Source: a virus
Strand: one strand, 5' to 3'
IMG/VR virus record: IMGVR_UViG_3300032241_003067
Location: 1 to 43,777 of that record
Length of the DNA: 43,777 nt
Made by a program: the position numbers and the translations under genes. The notes under the pieces were generated by a model, which worked only from the letters and a program-made list of their open reading frames with translations, was not told where the DNA came from and searched no databases. Each line of letters begins with the position of its first letter. The first letter of the stretch is position 1. Positions 1-9,600 of this stretch are shown here, piece by piece.

Positions 1-886
1 ATCCCGTACCGCCGTTTGTAATCGTGACGTTTGACGCCGACGGAAGCAACAATGACTGTGCTGATCCAGTTGCTTGAACCCCACCAGCCGTAGTCGGTGA
101 TGATGCGGTCCATGTTGGAACGCCAGTGTATCCAGAACCCGTTGCGGTTAATGTAATCGCAGTTACCGTCCCACCATTACTGATGTTCACCCCAGACGAT
201 CCGGGGGCAAGGTCAATGGACCCTGTACCCTTGGGTTGTAATAACATACTAATGTTGGTGTCACTGCCGATAGACGAAATTACTGGGGTACTACTGGTTA
301 TGGCGCCCGATATGGCGATATTATTGGCAAGATTACTACCAAATGTTGCAGTATTTCCCACATATAAAGCACCGGTACCGGGATTAATACTAAAACTGCT
401 TGTAGTATAAACACTCATTGCAGTTGCCGAGGCATTATTTGCACTTACAAAAGTTGGATAATAAGTAGCATTGGCAGTTTGCGCTTGAGTTTGAATATTA
501 ATTGCGTTAGTAGCGGTACCAGCACTTAATGAACCTACCGCAACCCATGTAGCAGTATTGCTTCCTGCCGTTAAGACATATCCGGTTGTACCCAATGGAA
601 TGAATGAGGTTGCACCACCACCGGTTTGAATTGGGATACTACCAATCGCTCCGCCAGCTATATTAGATGATGTGGTTGCGAATCCTGTTAATGTTCCTAG
701 AAAGGATCCGATGAAATTGGTTGCAGTTACAGTTCCGCCAAAATAGCCACCGCTGCCTACTCCGATTCCTCCGACAACTTGTAGTGCACCCGTAGTTGTA
801 GAATTTGATGTTACTGTCGAAAGAATGGTCGCAGTGGAATTAACCACTAGACCATTTTTGACTTTAAAGTCATTATGGTTTGACAT
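1..886 (-). CDS. Partial modular tail-fibre/virion structural protein
   Basis: The reading frame opens at an ATG at 886 and stays open to the left edge of the window, so the C-terminus is missing (about 295 residues seen). The N-terminus (MSNHNDFKVKNGLVVNST) is followed by a TGALQVVGGIGVGSGGYFGG module, nearly the same as modules in the next genes, and by Gly/Ser/Thr-rich beta-type sequence. A late promoter-like ATAAATA lies 42 bp upstream and AAAGGG sits just before the start. It heads a run of related minus-strand genes. By analogy with T4-type cyanophages I infer a virion surface or tail-fibre protein. There is no catalytic motif in the part seen. The left end resembles a GSGYxxxP motif also found in the protein ending at 12968. 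Confidence 0.7.
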   Translation of the reverse strand, partial: MSNHNDFKVKNGLVVNSTATILSTVTSNSTTTGALQVVGGIGVGSGGYFGGTVTATNFIGSFLGTLTGFATTSSNIAGGAIGSIPIQTGGGATSFIPLGTTGYVLTAGSNTATWVAVGSLSAGTATNAINIQTQAQTANATYYPTFVSANNASATAMSVYTTSSFSINPGTGALYVGNTATFGSNLANNIAISGAITSSTPVISSIGSDTNISMLLQPKGTGSIDLAPGSSGVNISNGGTVTAITLTATGSGYTGVPTWTASSPTTAGGVQATGSAQSLLLPSASNVTITNGGTG

Positions 887-927
887 TGCCCTTTAGTTTC
901 CCTTTCCGCTAATTGGCTGGATAATGT

Positions 928-934
928 TATTTAT
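928..934 (-). promoter_or_regulatory. T4-type late promoter
   Basis: The minus strand reads CATAAATAACATT, one base from the T4 late consensus TATAAATA, 42 bp upstream of the ATG at 886 in an otherwise empty 95-bp gap. Confidence 0.6.
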
Positions 935-981
935 GTGTTGGTAGAAATTAAAAAGAAATAAAGTAAGATAACTTTTTTAAA

Positions 982-3900
982 TTAAAGAGTTATTGCTTGT
1001 CTAACAACTTTAATTGTCATCGAACCCGGAACATAGTTAGGAGTAAAATTCAATGTAACAACTCCACCAGATAAATTAGAATCAAATGTTCCTAATTCCC
1101 CTGTGTTTGTAACTATTCCATATTCTGTCATATAAACAGTTGTACCATCATGGAATAATAAAATTTCTTCTGTATGTATTTTATTACCTGTGGTGTCGAC
1201 AATTTGAACAACATATTTACATGTTCTGTATGCTGCCGATGAAAATGTATCTAGATTGGTTTGAGTTTGAGAGCTTATTGCACCACTTGTATAGCTGCTT
1301 AACAAGAAGTTATTTGAATACAATGCGTTGTAAGTTGTTCCTGCACTACTACCACCAACAGTTATACTGTTACCAACGGTCAATTGGTTTCCAATACCTA
1401 CACCACCTGTAACAACTAACGCACCTTGACCGGTACTTAAACTTTGAGTTGTATTGGAAATAGTTACAATTCCGGAAGCATTGATTGTACTACTAAATGT
1501 CGCTGCACCTGTTGAAGTAAATAGGTTTCCGACACTTAAATTATTGCCTATAGTTTCATTGTTTGTAACGGTTAGATTTGTAAATGTTCCGGCACTTACA
1601 TTAATTGAAGTTGGAAGTGTTATATTACCTGTAACTGTAAGATTTGTAACAGTTAATCCACCGGCCGTTGCATTTGTAAGAGTTGTCCAACCTGTTACAT
1701 TTAATCCGCCTGTGATTGTTTCACTACCACTAACAGTCAGGTTATTGGTTACTGTGGCAGCACTTATTGTAGCGCCACCATTAGCTGACAAATAACCAGT
1801 TACTGTTTCATTACCACTGACAGTTAAGTTATTAGTTACAGTAGCAGCACTTATTGTAGCGCCACCATTAGCAGACAAGTAACCAGTTACTGTTTCATTA
1901 CCACCAACAGTTAGATTGTTAGTTACAGTAGCAGCACTTATAGTAGCACCACCACTTAGCGATGTATAACCAGTTACACCTAATGTATTTGTTACCGTAG
2001 CAGCACTCAATGTAGCACCACCACTCAATGATGTATAACCAGTTACACCTAATGTATTTGTTACTGTGGCTGCACTTATTGTAGCGCCACCATTAGCAGA
2101 TAAGTAACCAGTTACTGTTTCATTACCACTGACAGTTAAGTTATTAGTTACAGTAGCAGCACTTATTGTAGCGCCACCATTAGCTGATAAGTAACCAGTT
2201 ACTGTTTCATTACCACCAACAGTTAAGTTATTAGTTACAGTAGCGGCACTTATGGTAGCACCACCACTTAGCGATGTATAGCCGGTGACTCCTAATGTAT
2301 TTGTTACTGTAGCAGCACTTATGGTAGCACCGCCATTAGCAGATAGATAACCAGTAACACCTAGTGAGTTGGTTACTGTAGCAGCACTTATGGTAGCACC
2401 GCCACTAGCAGATAGATAACCAGTAACACCTAGTGAGTTGGTTACTGTAGCAGCACTTAGAGTTGCTCCTCCGCTCAGTGAACTATATCCTGATATAGAT
2501 AACGAAGTTCCGGTGATTATTCCACCTACAAATAGTCCGCCGACGATTCCTACACCGCCTGTTACCTGAACAGCACCTGAATTAGTTGAGTATACACCTG
2601 TAGAGCTTGTAATCGATAAATTTCCACCAATTGTAGAATTACCTGATATCGCCATCACGGTACCATTTGTACCGGTAACCACAAGATTTACAAATGTACC
2701 GGTTGTACTTGTAATTTGGTCAAGTCCAACACCTTTTAGGAATAAACTACCTTGTAAGTTAATATTGCCACCTACCCATAGGTCGTTATTAATAGCTGCA
2801 CCACCGGCAACCTGTAGAGCACCTGTGCCGTTATTATAACCTGTTGAATTACCGGTTCCGCTTACAACGATGTTGGTAGTTGTAAATGTTGTACCGTTAA
2901 ATGTTAACCCTGCATTGAATACTGTGCTACCGGGTGCGTTTTGATAAGGAATTTGGTTGGCTACCCCACCTGCAATATTACTTGCGGTTGTAGCATTACC
3001 TGCGCTCAATCCACTGATTGCTGTCCAAGTTGGAAGACCGCCCGCTACGGACAGTATAAATCCATTGGAACCAACAGGCAACATCGAAGTTACACCTGGA
3101 TTGCTTTGATATGGTATACTTCCTGTTCCACCGCCTGTTAAATTATTTGCACTGGTTGCTGTACCTGTTAAGCTTCCAACAAATGTTGTGGCAGTGACAA
3201 TTCCTCCGAAATATCCGCCACCACCGACGCCTATCCCTCCAGATACCTGTAGTGCACCGGTATTTGTTGATGCCGATCCGGCGGTTCCTATAAGTAAAAT
3301 TTGACCTGTCTTAAATGTACCGTATACTACACTACCTGTAAATGCACCACTTGAGCTTTCTGCACCACTTTGATACCATTCCAGGTATTTGGTATCATCA
3401 GCTAATACAAGAGCAGCATTTGTGTCTGTTGAGTTGGTATAGTAATGGAATCTAAAACCAATATCTTTGCCGTCATCAAATGTCCACTGTCCGTATACTC
3501 CTGTAGGTGGTACATGTATCTCTAGTATGTTATCTGTATAGAATGAATTTGTACTAAGAACATAAGTTGCTGTACCGCTAAATGTTACCGGTCCTTTGAA
3601 TAAAACCGGACCATTTGTACCCACTGTAAGTCCACCGTCGGCATATATACCGCCAGGTGTATATATTGCGTTGGCTGTATTTGTTGCGGTGTTATAGTTA
3701 GAACTGTTAACAACTAAATTTCCACCTATATAGGTTCCGCCGGTGACCTGTAAGGCGCCTGTTGGTCCTACATTACTTGCAGCGGTTGAATTTGTTATAT
3801 TAACAATATTTGTTATTGTTGTTAGACCACCAACATATAATCCACCACCGACACCTATTCCACCTGCAACCTGCAATGCTCCGGAGTTAGTTGAAAATAC

Positions 3901-4287
3901 TCCGGTTGTATTTGTTATGGTAGTTAATCCTAAGATTGTGCCACCATTTAATGTTGAAAGTCCTGTTACAGTTAAACCGGTTCCTACCGATGCTGCATTT
4001 GTCACAGTAAGCGCGCTGATTGTTGCGCCACCGCCTAAGCTCGAAAATCCAGAAACAATTAGATCACCGTTTAAAGTAGAGGTTCCATTTACTACCATTG
4101 GTGCATAGTGTACGGAAAGACCCCAAAATGTTGAAGTAGTTCCTACTATAAGATTTTTTGCAATTGCCGCACCGCCGGAAATTTGTAAAGTTCCGGTTTG
4201 GCTGGTAGATGAAGTTACAAAATTTGTTCCTTCTGAAATCAGACCAGATTTAACTATAAAATCTTTAGTGATGGATGTTAGTGCCAT
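982..4287 (-). CDS. Large repetitive tail-fibre-like protein (1101 aa)
   Basis: This is a Gly/Ser/Thr/Asn/Val-rich protein with no enzymatic motif. The N-terminal half carries several TGALQVxGGxxxGGxLxVGG modules shared with its neighbours. The middle (encoded at about 1737-2488) is an array of about ten units of the form GYxSxxGGATxSAATVTN followed by a short linker (LGVT or LTVxGNETVT). The last ~100 residues form a distinct domain (YRTCKYVVQI, EEILLFHDGTTVYMTEYG, GELGTF, then a final beta segment). That domain is clearly paralogous to the C-terminus of the next protein. AAAGGAAC gives a good ribosome site for the ATG at 4287. The repeated beta modules fit an elongated trimeric fibre or baseplate-attached structure. 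The exact role is inferred, not shown. Confidence 0.75.
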   Translation of the reverse strand: MALTSITKDFIVKSGLISEGTNFVTSSTSQTGTLQISGGAAIAKNLIVGTTSTFWGLSVHYAPMVVNGTSTLNGDLIVSGFSSLGGGATISALTVTNAASVGTGLTVTGLSTLNGGTILGLTTITNTTGVFSTNSGALQVAGGIGVGGGLYVGGLTTITNIVNITNSTAASNVGPTGALQVTGGTYIGGNLVVNSSNYNTATNTANAIYTPGGIYADGGLTVGTNGPVLFKGPVTFSGTATYVLSTNSFYTDNILEIHVPPTGVYGQWTFDDGKDIGFRFHYYTNSTDTNAALVLADDTKYLEWYQSGAESSSGAFTGSVVYGTFKTGQILLIGTAGSASTNTGALQVSGGIGVGGGGYFGGIVTATTFVGSLTGTATSANNLTGGGTGSIPYQSNPGVTSMLPVGSNGFILSVAGGLPTWTAISGLSAGNATTASNIAGGVANQIPYQNAPGSTVFNAGLTFNGTTFTTTNIVVSGTGNSTGYNNGTGALQVAGGAAINNDLWVGGNINLQGSLFLKGVGLDQITSTTGTFVNLVVTGTNGTVMAISGNSTIGGNLSITSSTGVYSTNSGAVQVTGGVGIVGGLFVGGIITGTSLSISGYSSLSGGATLSAATVTNSLGVTGYLSASGGATISAATVTNSLGVTGYLSANGGATISAATVTNTLGVTGYTSLSGGATISAATVTNNLTVGGNETVTGYLSANGGATISAATVTNNLTVSGNETVTGYLSANGGATISAATVTNTLGVTGYTSLSGGATLSAATVTNTLGVTGYTSLSGGATISAATVTNNLTVGGNETVTGYLSANGGATISAATVTNNLTVSGNETVTGYLSANGGATISAATVTNNLTVSGSETITGGLNVTGWTTLTNATAGGLTVTNLTVTGNITLPTSINVSAGTFTNLTVTNNETIGNNLSVGNLFTSTGAATFSSTINASGIVTISNTTQSLSTGQGALVVTGGVGIGNQLTVGNSITVGGSSAGTTYNALYSNNFLLSSYTSGAISSQTQTNLDTFSSAAYRTCKYVVQIVDTTGNKIHTEEILLFHDGTTVYMTEYGIVTNTGELGTFDSNLSGGVVTLNFTPNYVPGSMTIKVVRQAITL
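1737..2488 (-). repeat. Coding tandem repeat array in fibre gene
   Basis: About ten in-frame repeats encode the core GGATISAATVTN with alternating flanks GYLSANGG / GYTSLSGG and linkers LGVT / LTVSGNETVT. Some blocks recur as higher-order units. The pair of consecutive NETVT-linked units preceded by a GYTSLSGG unit occurs twice, almost base for base. Copies are similar enough at DNA level for slippage or unequal recombination. Confidence 0.85.
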
Positions 4288-4303
4288 TTAATTGTTCCTT
4301 TAA

Positions 4304-5443
4304 TTAACTTCGCATCGCTGATCTAAAAATCTGTAGTGTCATAGGAATTGTATAGTATGGTGTAAAATACAATCTTACAAAATTATCATTTTCAATATCC
4401 GATGCAAAATCTCCTAATTCTCCGTTTGAGCTCAAAACAGCATATTCTGTTGCATAAACTGTTTGTCGATTGTCTACCAAAAGTAATATTTCAATTGTTT
4501 CAAACTCTGCTGTTTCTCCGCTTCCTGCTTCAATTTGAATTAAATATTTGGCAGATCTGTATTCATCCAATGAATATTCATCTATTATAGTAGTCGCAGT
4601 AGTATTTATGCTAATGAAGCCAGAATCCATGATGGTGTCAGCTATCTGAAGACTTTCAGAATTAATTCTACCACCAACTCCTAAACCTCCAGAAATAACT
4701 ACAGCACCTGTTGAACTTGAAGTACTATTGGTTGTATTTGTAAAATATACAATATGGTCGGTGCTACTACCTCTTGAAGTTACAGTTTGCAATGTACTAG
4801 TATTGCTGATAATAATAGTGTATGCACTTGTTGTTAACTCAGGTACGGCCTCGATATAAATGTCTGTACCAGCAGAGAAATGGTCAATTAAGGTACTTGT
4901 GGTAATTATAGGAACACCTGCACTATAAATTGTGCCTCCTAACCATAAATCTCCAGTAGCACTTATTCCTCCATCGACAATAAGAGCACCAGTTCCTACA
5001 CTGGTGGCACTAGTTGAATTTGTAATTTTAATTTGATTGTTTGTTGTATTTCCTCGGTCGGTTACTGTTTGAAGTGTGCTAGTATTCCAAATTGTAAAAT
5101 AAGATCGGCCGTTATCGGCATACTCTGTTACAACTGTATCTGTTCCTGCTGTAATAACCGTCTGTTTGACATAATTGTCCAATGTAGCCGTGGTAAGAAT
5201 TTCTGCGCCGTTTATAGTAGATGTAGATCCGGCATTAATAGAACCACCCACACCCAGTCCACCTTGCACCACTAAACTACCTGTTTGTGTAGATGTGCTT
5301 GCGGTAATTACATTCACAGTAATCGATGTTAAAGGACTACTGGTTAATTTTATCCAGGCAGCACCATTCCATACCCATGTAGAATTTCCTATTGAGTAAG
5401 TTTGATTTAAAGTTGGATTAGTTGGAAAATTTAGTAATGACAT
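4304..5443 (-). CDS. Modular virion/tail-fibre protein (379 aa)
   Basis: The start is placed at the ATG at 5443 (MSLLNFPTNPTLNQ), two bases after the TAA of the gene before it. The longer in-frame start at 5470 would overlap that gene and is less likely. The N-terminus (FPTNPTLNQTYSIGNSTWVW, AAWIKL) resembles the short head domain found at the start of many phage fibre proteins. Two TGxLVVxGGxGVGG modules and two STLQTVTxRGxxT segments follow. The last ~95 residues (YRSAKYLIQIE, IEILLLVDNRQTVYATEYAVL, NGELGDF) are homologous to the C-terminal domain of the 1101-aa neighbour, so the two probably end in the same fold. No enzymatic motif is seen. I infer a virion attachment or fibre component. 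Confidence 0.7.
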   Translation of the reverse strand: MSLLNFPTNPTLNQTYSIGNSTWVWNGAAWIKLTSSPLTSITVNVITASTSTQTGSLVVQGGLGVGGSINAGSTSTINGAEILTTATLDNYVKQTVITAGTDTVVTEYADNGRSYFTIWNTSTLQTVTDRGNTTNNQIKITNSTSATSVGTGALIVDGGISATGDLWLGGTIYSAGVPIITTSTLIDHFSAGTDIYIEAVPELTTSAYTIIISNTSTLQTVTSRGSSTDHIVYFTNTTNSTSSSTGAVVISGGLGVGGRINSESLQIADTIMDSGFISINTTATTIIDEYSLDEYRSAKYLIQIEAGSGETAEFETIEILLLVDNRQTVYATEYAVLSSNGELGDFASDIENDNFVRLYFTPYYTIPMTLQIFRSAMRS

Positions 5444-5445
5444 TT

Positions 5446-6198
5446 TTAAAAACCTGTAAATTGTATCCAAAAGGTACTAGTACCATCTTTGATATATTGA
5501 AGTTCAACACCATATATTGGATTAATCCAAAAATCCCCTACTCTAGGGTTAGATGGTGCGGAAATTGAAACAGTAACTTGAGGTGTATATAATAAATTGT
5601 TTTCTAAAGTGTTACCGTTTGGACTATATACATTTAAAAAATTCGCGTTTTCAGGAACATATTGTCCTATAACCATGTTGTCCAAGTTACCTGTTAAATT
5701 AGGTTCAATTTGTACAGTTCCACCTAATGTAGGTTGAATTAGCACCGTTCCTGCTTGTGGACTTAAATTTACCGTTCCTATACCTGTAACTTGCAAGCTC
5801 TCGTTTGCAATCAAGTTTCCATTTATAGTTGTGGTATTAACTACAGTTAATTCTCCACCTATATACACATCATTACTTACACCTATACCACCTTCAACAA
5901 CTAGTGCACCTGTTGCTGTATTTGTTGTAGGAACACCACCTGTAACAATAACAGCCAAACTTCCGGTGCCAATTAATTGTAGTGGTTGGGAAGGAATATT
6001 ACTATAGATTGTTCCTGTATAAAATTGTATATTTCCTAAACTGCTACTATAGGTGGTTTGCAATAGATCATTAGTTATTACTGTATAACCTGTGCTTGTA
6101 CTAGGACTTGGTGGAAGTTGAGGTTGTGCGGCTTGAAGTTTAATAAATTCTCCGCTACCTCCTGATCTTAATATTGATCCACTTAATAATGATGGCAT
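5446..6198 (-). CDS. Modular virion structural protein (250 aa)
   Basis: The ATG at 6198 has AAAAGGACT upstream. The protein starts MPSLLSGSILRSGGSGEFIK and has one TGALVVEGGIGVSNDVYIGG module in the middle (about residues 117-136). A repetitive beta stretch follows (VNLSPQAGTVLIQPTLGG, then TVQIEPNL). The C-terminus contains a PRVGDFWINPIYG segment. That PxxGDxWxNP pattern is common near the ends of phage fibre and baseplate proteins. It is part of the same closely spaced minus-strand group and ends two bases before the next start. The role is inferred to be structural, and I cannot assign it to a T4 gene. Confidence 0.65.
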   Translation of the reverse strand: MPSLLSGSILRSGGSGEFIKLQAAQPQLPPSPSTSTGYTVITNDLLQTTYSSSLGNIQFYTGTIYSNIPSQPLQLIGTGSLAVIVTGGVPTTNTATGALVVEGGIGVSNDVYIGGELTVVNTTTINGNLIANESLQVTGIGTVNLSPQAGTVLIQPTLGGTVQIEPNLTGNLDNMVIGQYVPENANFLNVYSPNGNTLENNLLYTPQVTVSISAPSNPRVGDFWINPIYGVELQYIKDGTSTFWIQFTGF

Positions 6199-6211
6199 TA
6201 TCTAGTCCTTT

Positions 6212-6595
6212 TTATGAATTCGAAGTTTGTAATATACTCATTACCAGTTGCATTGTACCTGTTGTTGATGCATATGCTCTAATACTGTCTAATTCTTCGA
6301 TAATCATTTTTCCAACAATAGGATTAGCAGCATCATTAGGAGGAACAGCAAAACTTTGAACCAATGTACTAGGAGTATTTCCAGGCTGTCCTCCAAATCC
6401 TTGTGCATCAGGTAATATAGTTTTGTATCTAAAATGCTCAAAAGTTATGTTTTGTGTCGATGTACTAATGTTAGCAACCTGTGCCATAAGCACAATTGAA
6501 GTAACTCCAATAGGTGATGTATAAACATTATAGGTAGGATCAGTTCCTAGAACTGCCGTTTTCGTTAAAAATTTGTTTAATGGTAATTGTGCCAT
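6212..6595 (-). CDS. Small virion-associated protein (127 aa)
   Basis: The gene starts MAQLPLNKFLTKTAVL with AGGAT upstream of the ATG. It has no signal peptide or membrane segment. The sequence is hydrophobic/beta (GVTSIVLMAQVANIS) and then holds a segment around SFAVPPNDAANPIVGK leading into MIIEELDSIRAYAS. It lies 11 bp from the start of the next gene and directly follows the 1911-aa virion protein. From the pattern I think it belongs to a conserved small structural family of cyanophage-like myoviruses, but I cannot name the T4 counterpart. A receptor-proximal or tail-tip accessory role is only a guess. Confidence 0.55.
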   Translation of the reverse strand: MAQLPLNKFLTKTAVLGTDPTYNVYTSPIGVTSIVLMAQVANISTSTQNITFEHFRYKTILPDAQGFGGQPGNTPSTLVQSFAVPPNDAANPIVGKMIIEELDSIRAYASTTGTMQLVMSILQTSNS

Positions 6596-6606
6596 ATTAT
6601 ATCCTA

Positions 6607-9600
6607 TTATTCAATTGCCAATATGAATGGTGTCATATTAGCATATAAACTCTGAACAAATGTTCTTCCGCTTAAAACACCTGTTGCTTGGCTAATTACA
6701 AGCCCCGGTCCTATTCTAAAGTCTCCATTTTGATCTGTGCTTGTATAGAAAACCTTGCCTGCATTTAATTGTACAACCTCTTTACTTTGAACAGGATCGG
6801 CCACGCCTCTTTGAGGTAAGGCTCCATAGTTAGTACCTGCACCGACATATTCAAATAGATAACCGCTAGCACTGATGTAACTTCTTTGATAGAAGTTAAC
6901 TGTAGAACCATCTGGGAATAAGTCAGGTCTAGTAACCGTTTCTCCTAACTCTACCAAATGATAAGTTCCTGCTCTACTCCAGTAACTTAATCCACTATAG
7001 ACACTATTATAATTTCCACCTGTTTCCAAATCATAGATTAATTGTTGTAAAATTAATTTCACATCTCTTACACACTTTGTTTGGTTGTAAGAACCTAAAG
7101 ATGATAAGAAATTTACATTTACATAGGCTGCAATCTCATTGGCCAAGAAATCTAAATTATTTTGAATTAAAATAATTGCACTTCCTGCACCTTGTGGTAT
7201 TGTACCTGATGTGGTAATTTGACTTTGAGGAACTACAGCATTGGCAGCGGAAATATTTGCCGCACCTATAATATCGATCATATAACCAAATCTTAAGTCA
7301 ATAAATTCCTTGGATAAAATTCCACCTGTAACAGTATTATCTATATATTGTGTTGATGAATTACCCACTGTGGGTGTTATTTCGACATTATTGATGATAC
7401 TATCTACTATGGTATTCAAATATTCCAAACTTTGAATGTGTGCGTAAATCTGACTAACCGAGGGTCCTTGATAATATGGATCATAGTTAGCAGACAGAAT
7501 ATTCGTATTTGGTGCATAAGGGCTGTTAGCAACAGAACTTGTTTGCACAGTATAATAGCTATTGCCACAAAAATAAATTGTGAAATATGTAGGATTGGTA
7601 GGATCTCCTCCACCACTACCTAAGGCCTGATTCAGAGAAATACTATTATAGTTTACATCAGTGACCACGGTTCCTGTAGCAGCGTACCATACTCCATTGT
7701 CATCGTGTTGTCGACCAAACTGGTCTCTAATAAACACAGTATTACCGATATATACATCAGTGGTATCAATATTAACAAGTTCAATGGTTCCTGTGGTTAA
7801 TGTACTAGTACTTGGTTGTGCATTAAGAAAGCCTGCAAAATCTTGTTCATTGATGTGTCCTTCAGGAGGAATAATTTCCATTACCAGACCTATATGTGGT
7901 CTATTAGCTGTATCAGGTACAAAAACTTCTACCTGACCACTATTTGGCCAGTAACCATCAGGATAAAATTGATCTAAATAAGCCCCACCTGGAACATTGG
8001 GACTAAACGGATATGCTCTAAATGCAGGATTAAACACTGTTCCACTGAAACTTCTAGGACCATATCCTTTTGCTACTAAAGATATATCACCGAAGTTACA
8101 GTTTGAGTTAGTGATACTAGCTATTCCACCATTGTCACATTGTACACCTACATTACAGAAGATGGTAAACACACTAACCAACTGTGCATATCCATTATTA
8201 GTAACTTTTACACCAATACCACCTTGATTTAATTGTGTGAATGCATCAAATACAAACGATTGAATTGGGCTGCGATCACTGATTACAGCACCATCAATTA
8301 GTGTACCACCCATTGCACCAAGTGGATCAACTTTGCGTTCATTCCATGTATTTGAATTTCCTGTGTATTCAAGACTCAATTGTTCAACCTGTGCATTTTG
8401 TAACGGATACACTTCTGTTTTACCAAAATATAAAGTCGCATTATTTCCAAAACCTATAGTGGCCGTATCTAAACCTACTCGATAGGTATTGGTCGAGATT
8501 TGATTTAAGCTAGTCACCTTAGGTGCTATCTTTACCGAGCTACCATTTAATCCTGTCAGACCAAACAATCCTCCACCTGCATATTCTTGTGGTGCTGTCG
8601 ATGGTCCATCGTTTATGATTGTGGTTACAATATTGAAATTACGAGTAACCGCTTCTTGAGGCATATAGGTATCACCATACTGGAAAAATGTATTAATCAC
8701 TTGAGTAGCCACCGTGCCTGTGATACTAGTTACCGTATTATTGGCAATAATTTGTAATGCAATATCTCTTACATAATTAATAGCCGCCGTAGTTGTAGTT
8801 AATTGTCCTGACACATAATTGTAAGCTTGATTCCAATAACTTAGTCCTGCTTCTATAGTCTTTTGATTTCCACCTAAGAGTATATCTTGACTAACAGCAT
8901 CTACAATTAACCCAACATCTCTATAACATAATTCTTGATTGTAATTAAAACTATTTGAATTATATTTGTTATCTAAATAGGCTATCATTTCTGCCACAAT
9001 GAAGGCCTTATTAAATTCTATTATATTATATGCATTTTTAACATTACTAACCGAAGACTGTATTAAACTGATCGGTCCTAATGGAGGTGCTGCGCTTGGT
9101 CCAGATGCTAGAATATCTGTAATTGTTGAAAATATACTAGAAATTTTAGAGGTAGTATCGGTGTCGCCTACAGGTAAATTTAGCACAGGTTTGACAACAG
9201 TTTGTAGAGGAGCATACTGATTACCTAGTACTAATGTTTCTGCTAAATTGGCCATAAAATTAAAGGCATCAATTGTGGCATTTATTTCACTGGGTATAAC
9301 TGTTGCGCTAGATAAGTTTGTGTAATAACTTAATCCGCTTTGAATACTTTGTCTGTTTCCGCCGTACAATAAATCAAACGCTATACTGTCTATGATATAA
9401 CCAACATCACGAGAGCATGTAGTTGAATTATAATTCAATGTTGGATAATTTGCTGTGATAAATCCTATTATCTCGCCTTTTAAATAATCGGTATTTGCTA
9501 ATAATAAATTATAAGTATCTTGTACACTAGGGAACATACTGGGTGTTCCACCGTTAGGTACAATCAAATCGGTCCATCCTATAGTTCTTCCATTTAATAT

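Noticed and set aside
1737-2488. Regular repeats that might look like a CRISPR array
   Set aside because: The repeats are in frame with a long fibre ORF, encode a clear protein motif, and have no variable spacers or cas genes.
3743-4108. 121-aa plus-strand ORF rich in Val/Pro (also 1454-1795)
   Set aside because: It is antisense to Gly/Thr-rich fibre repeats and lacks a ribosome site; treated as a shadow frame.
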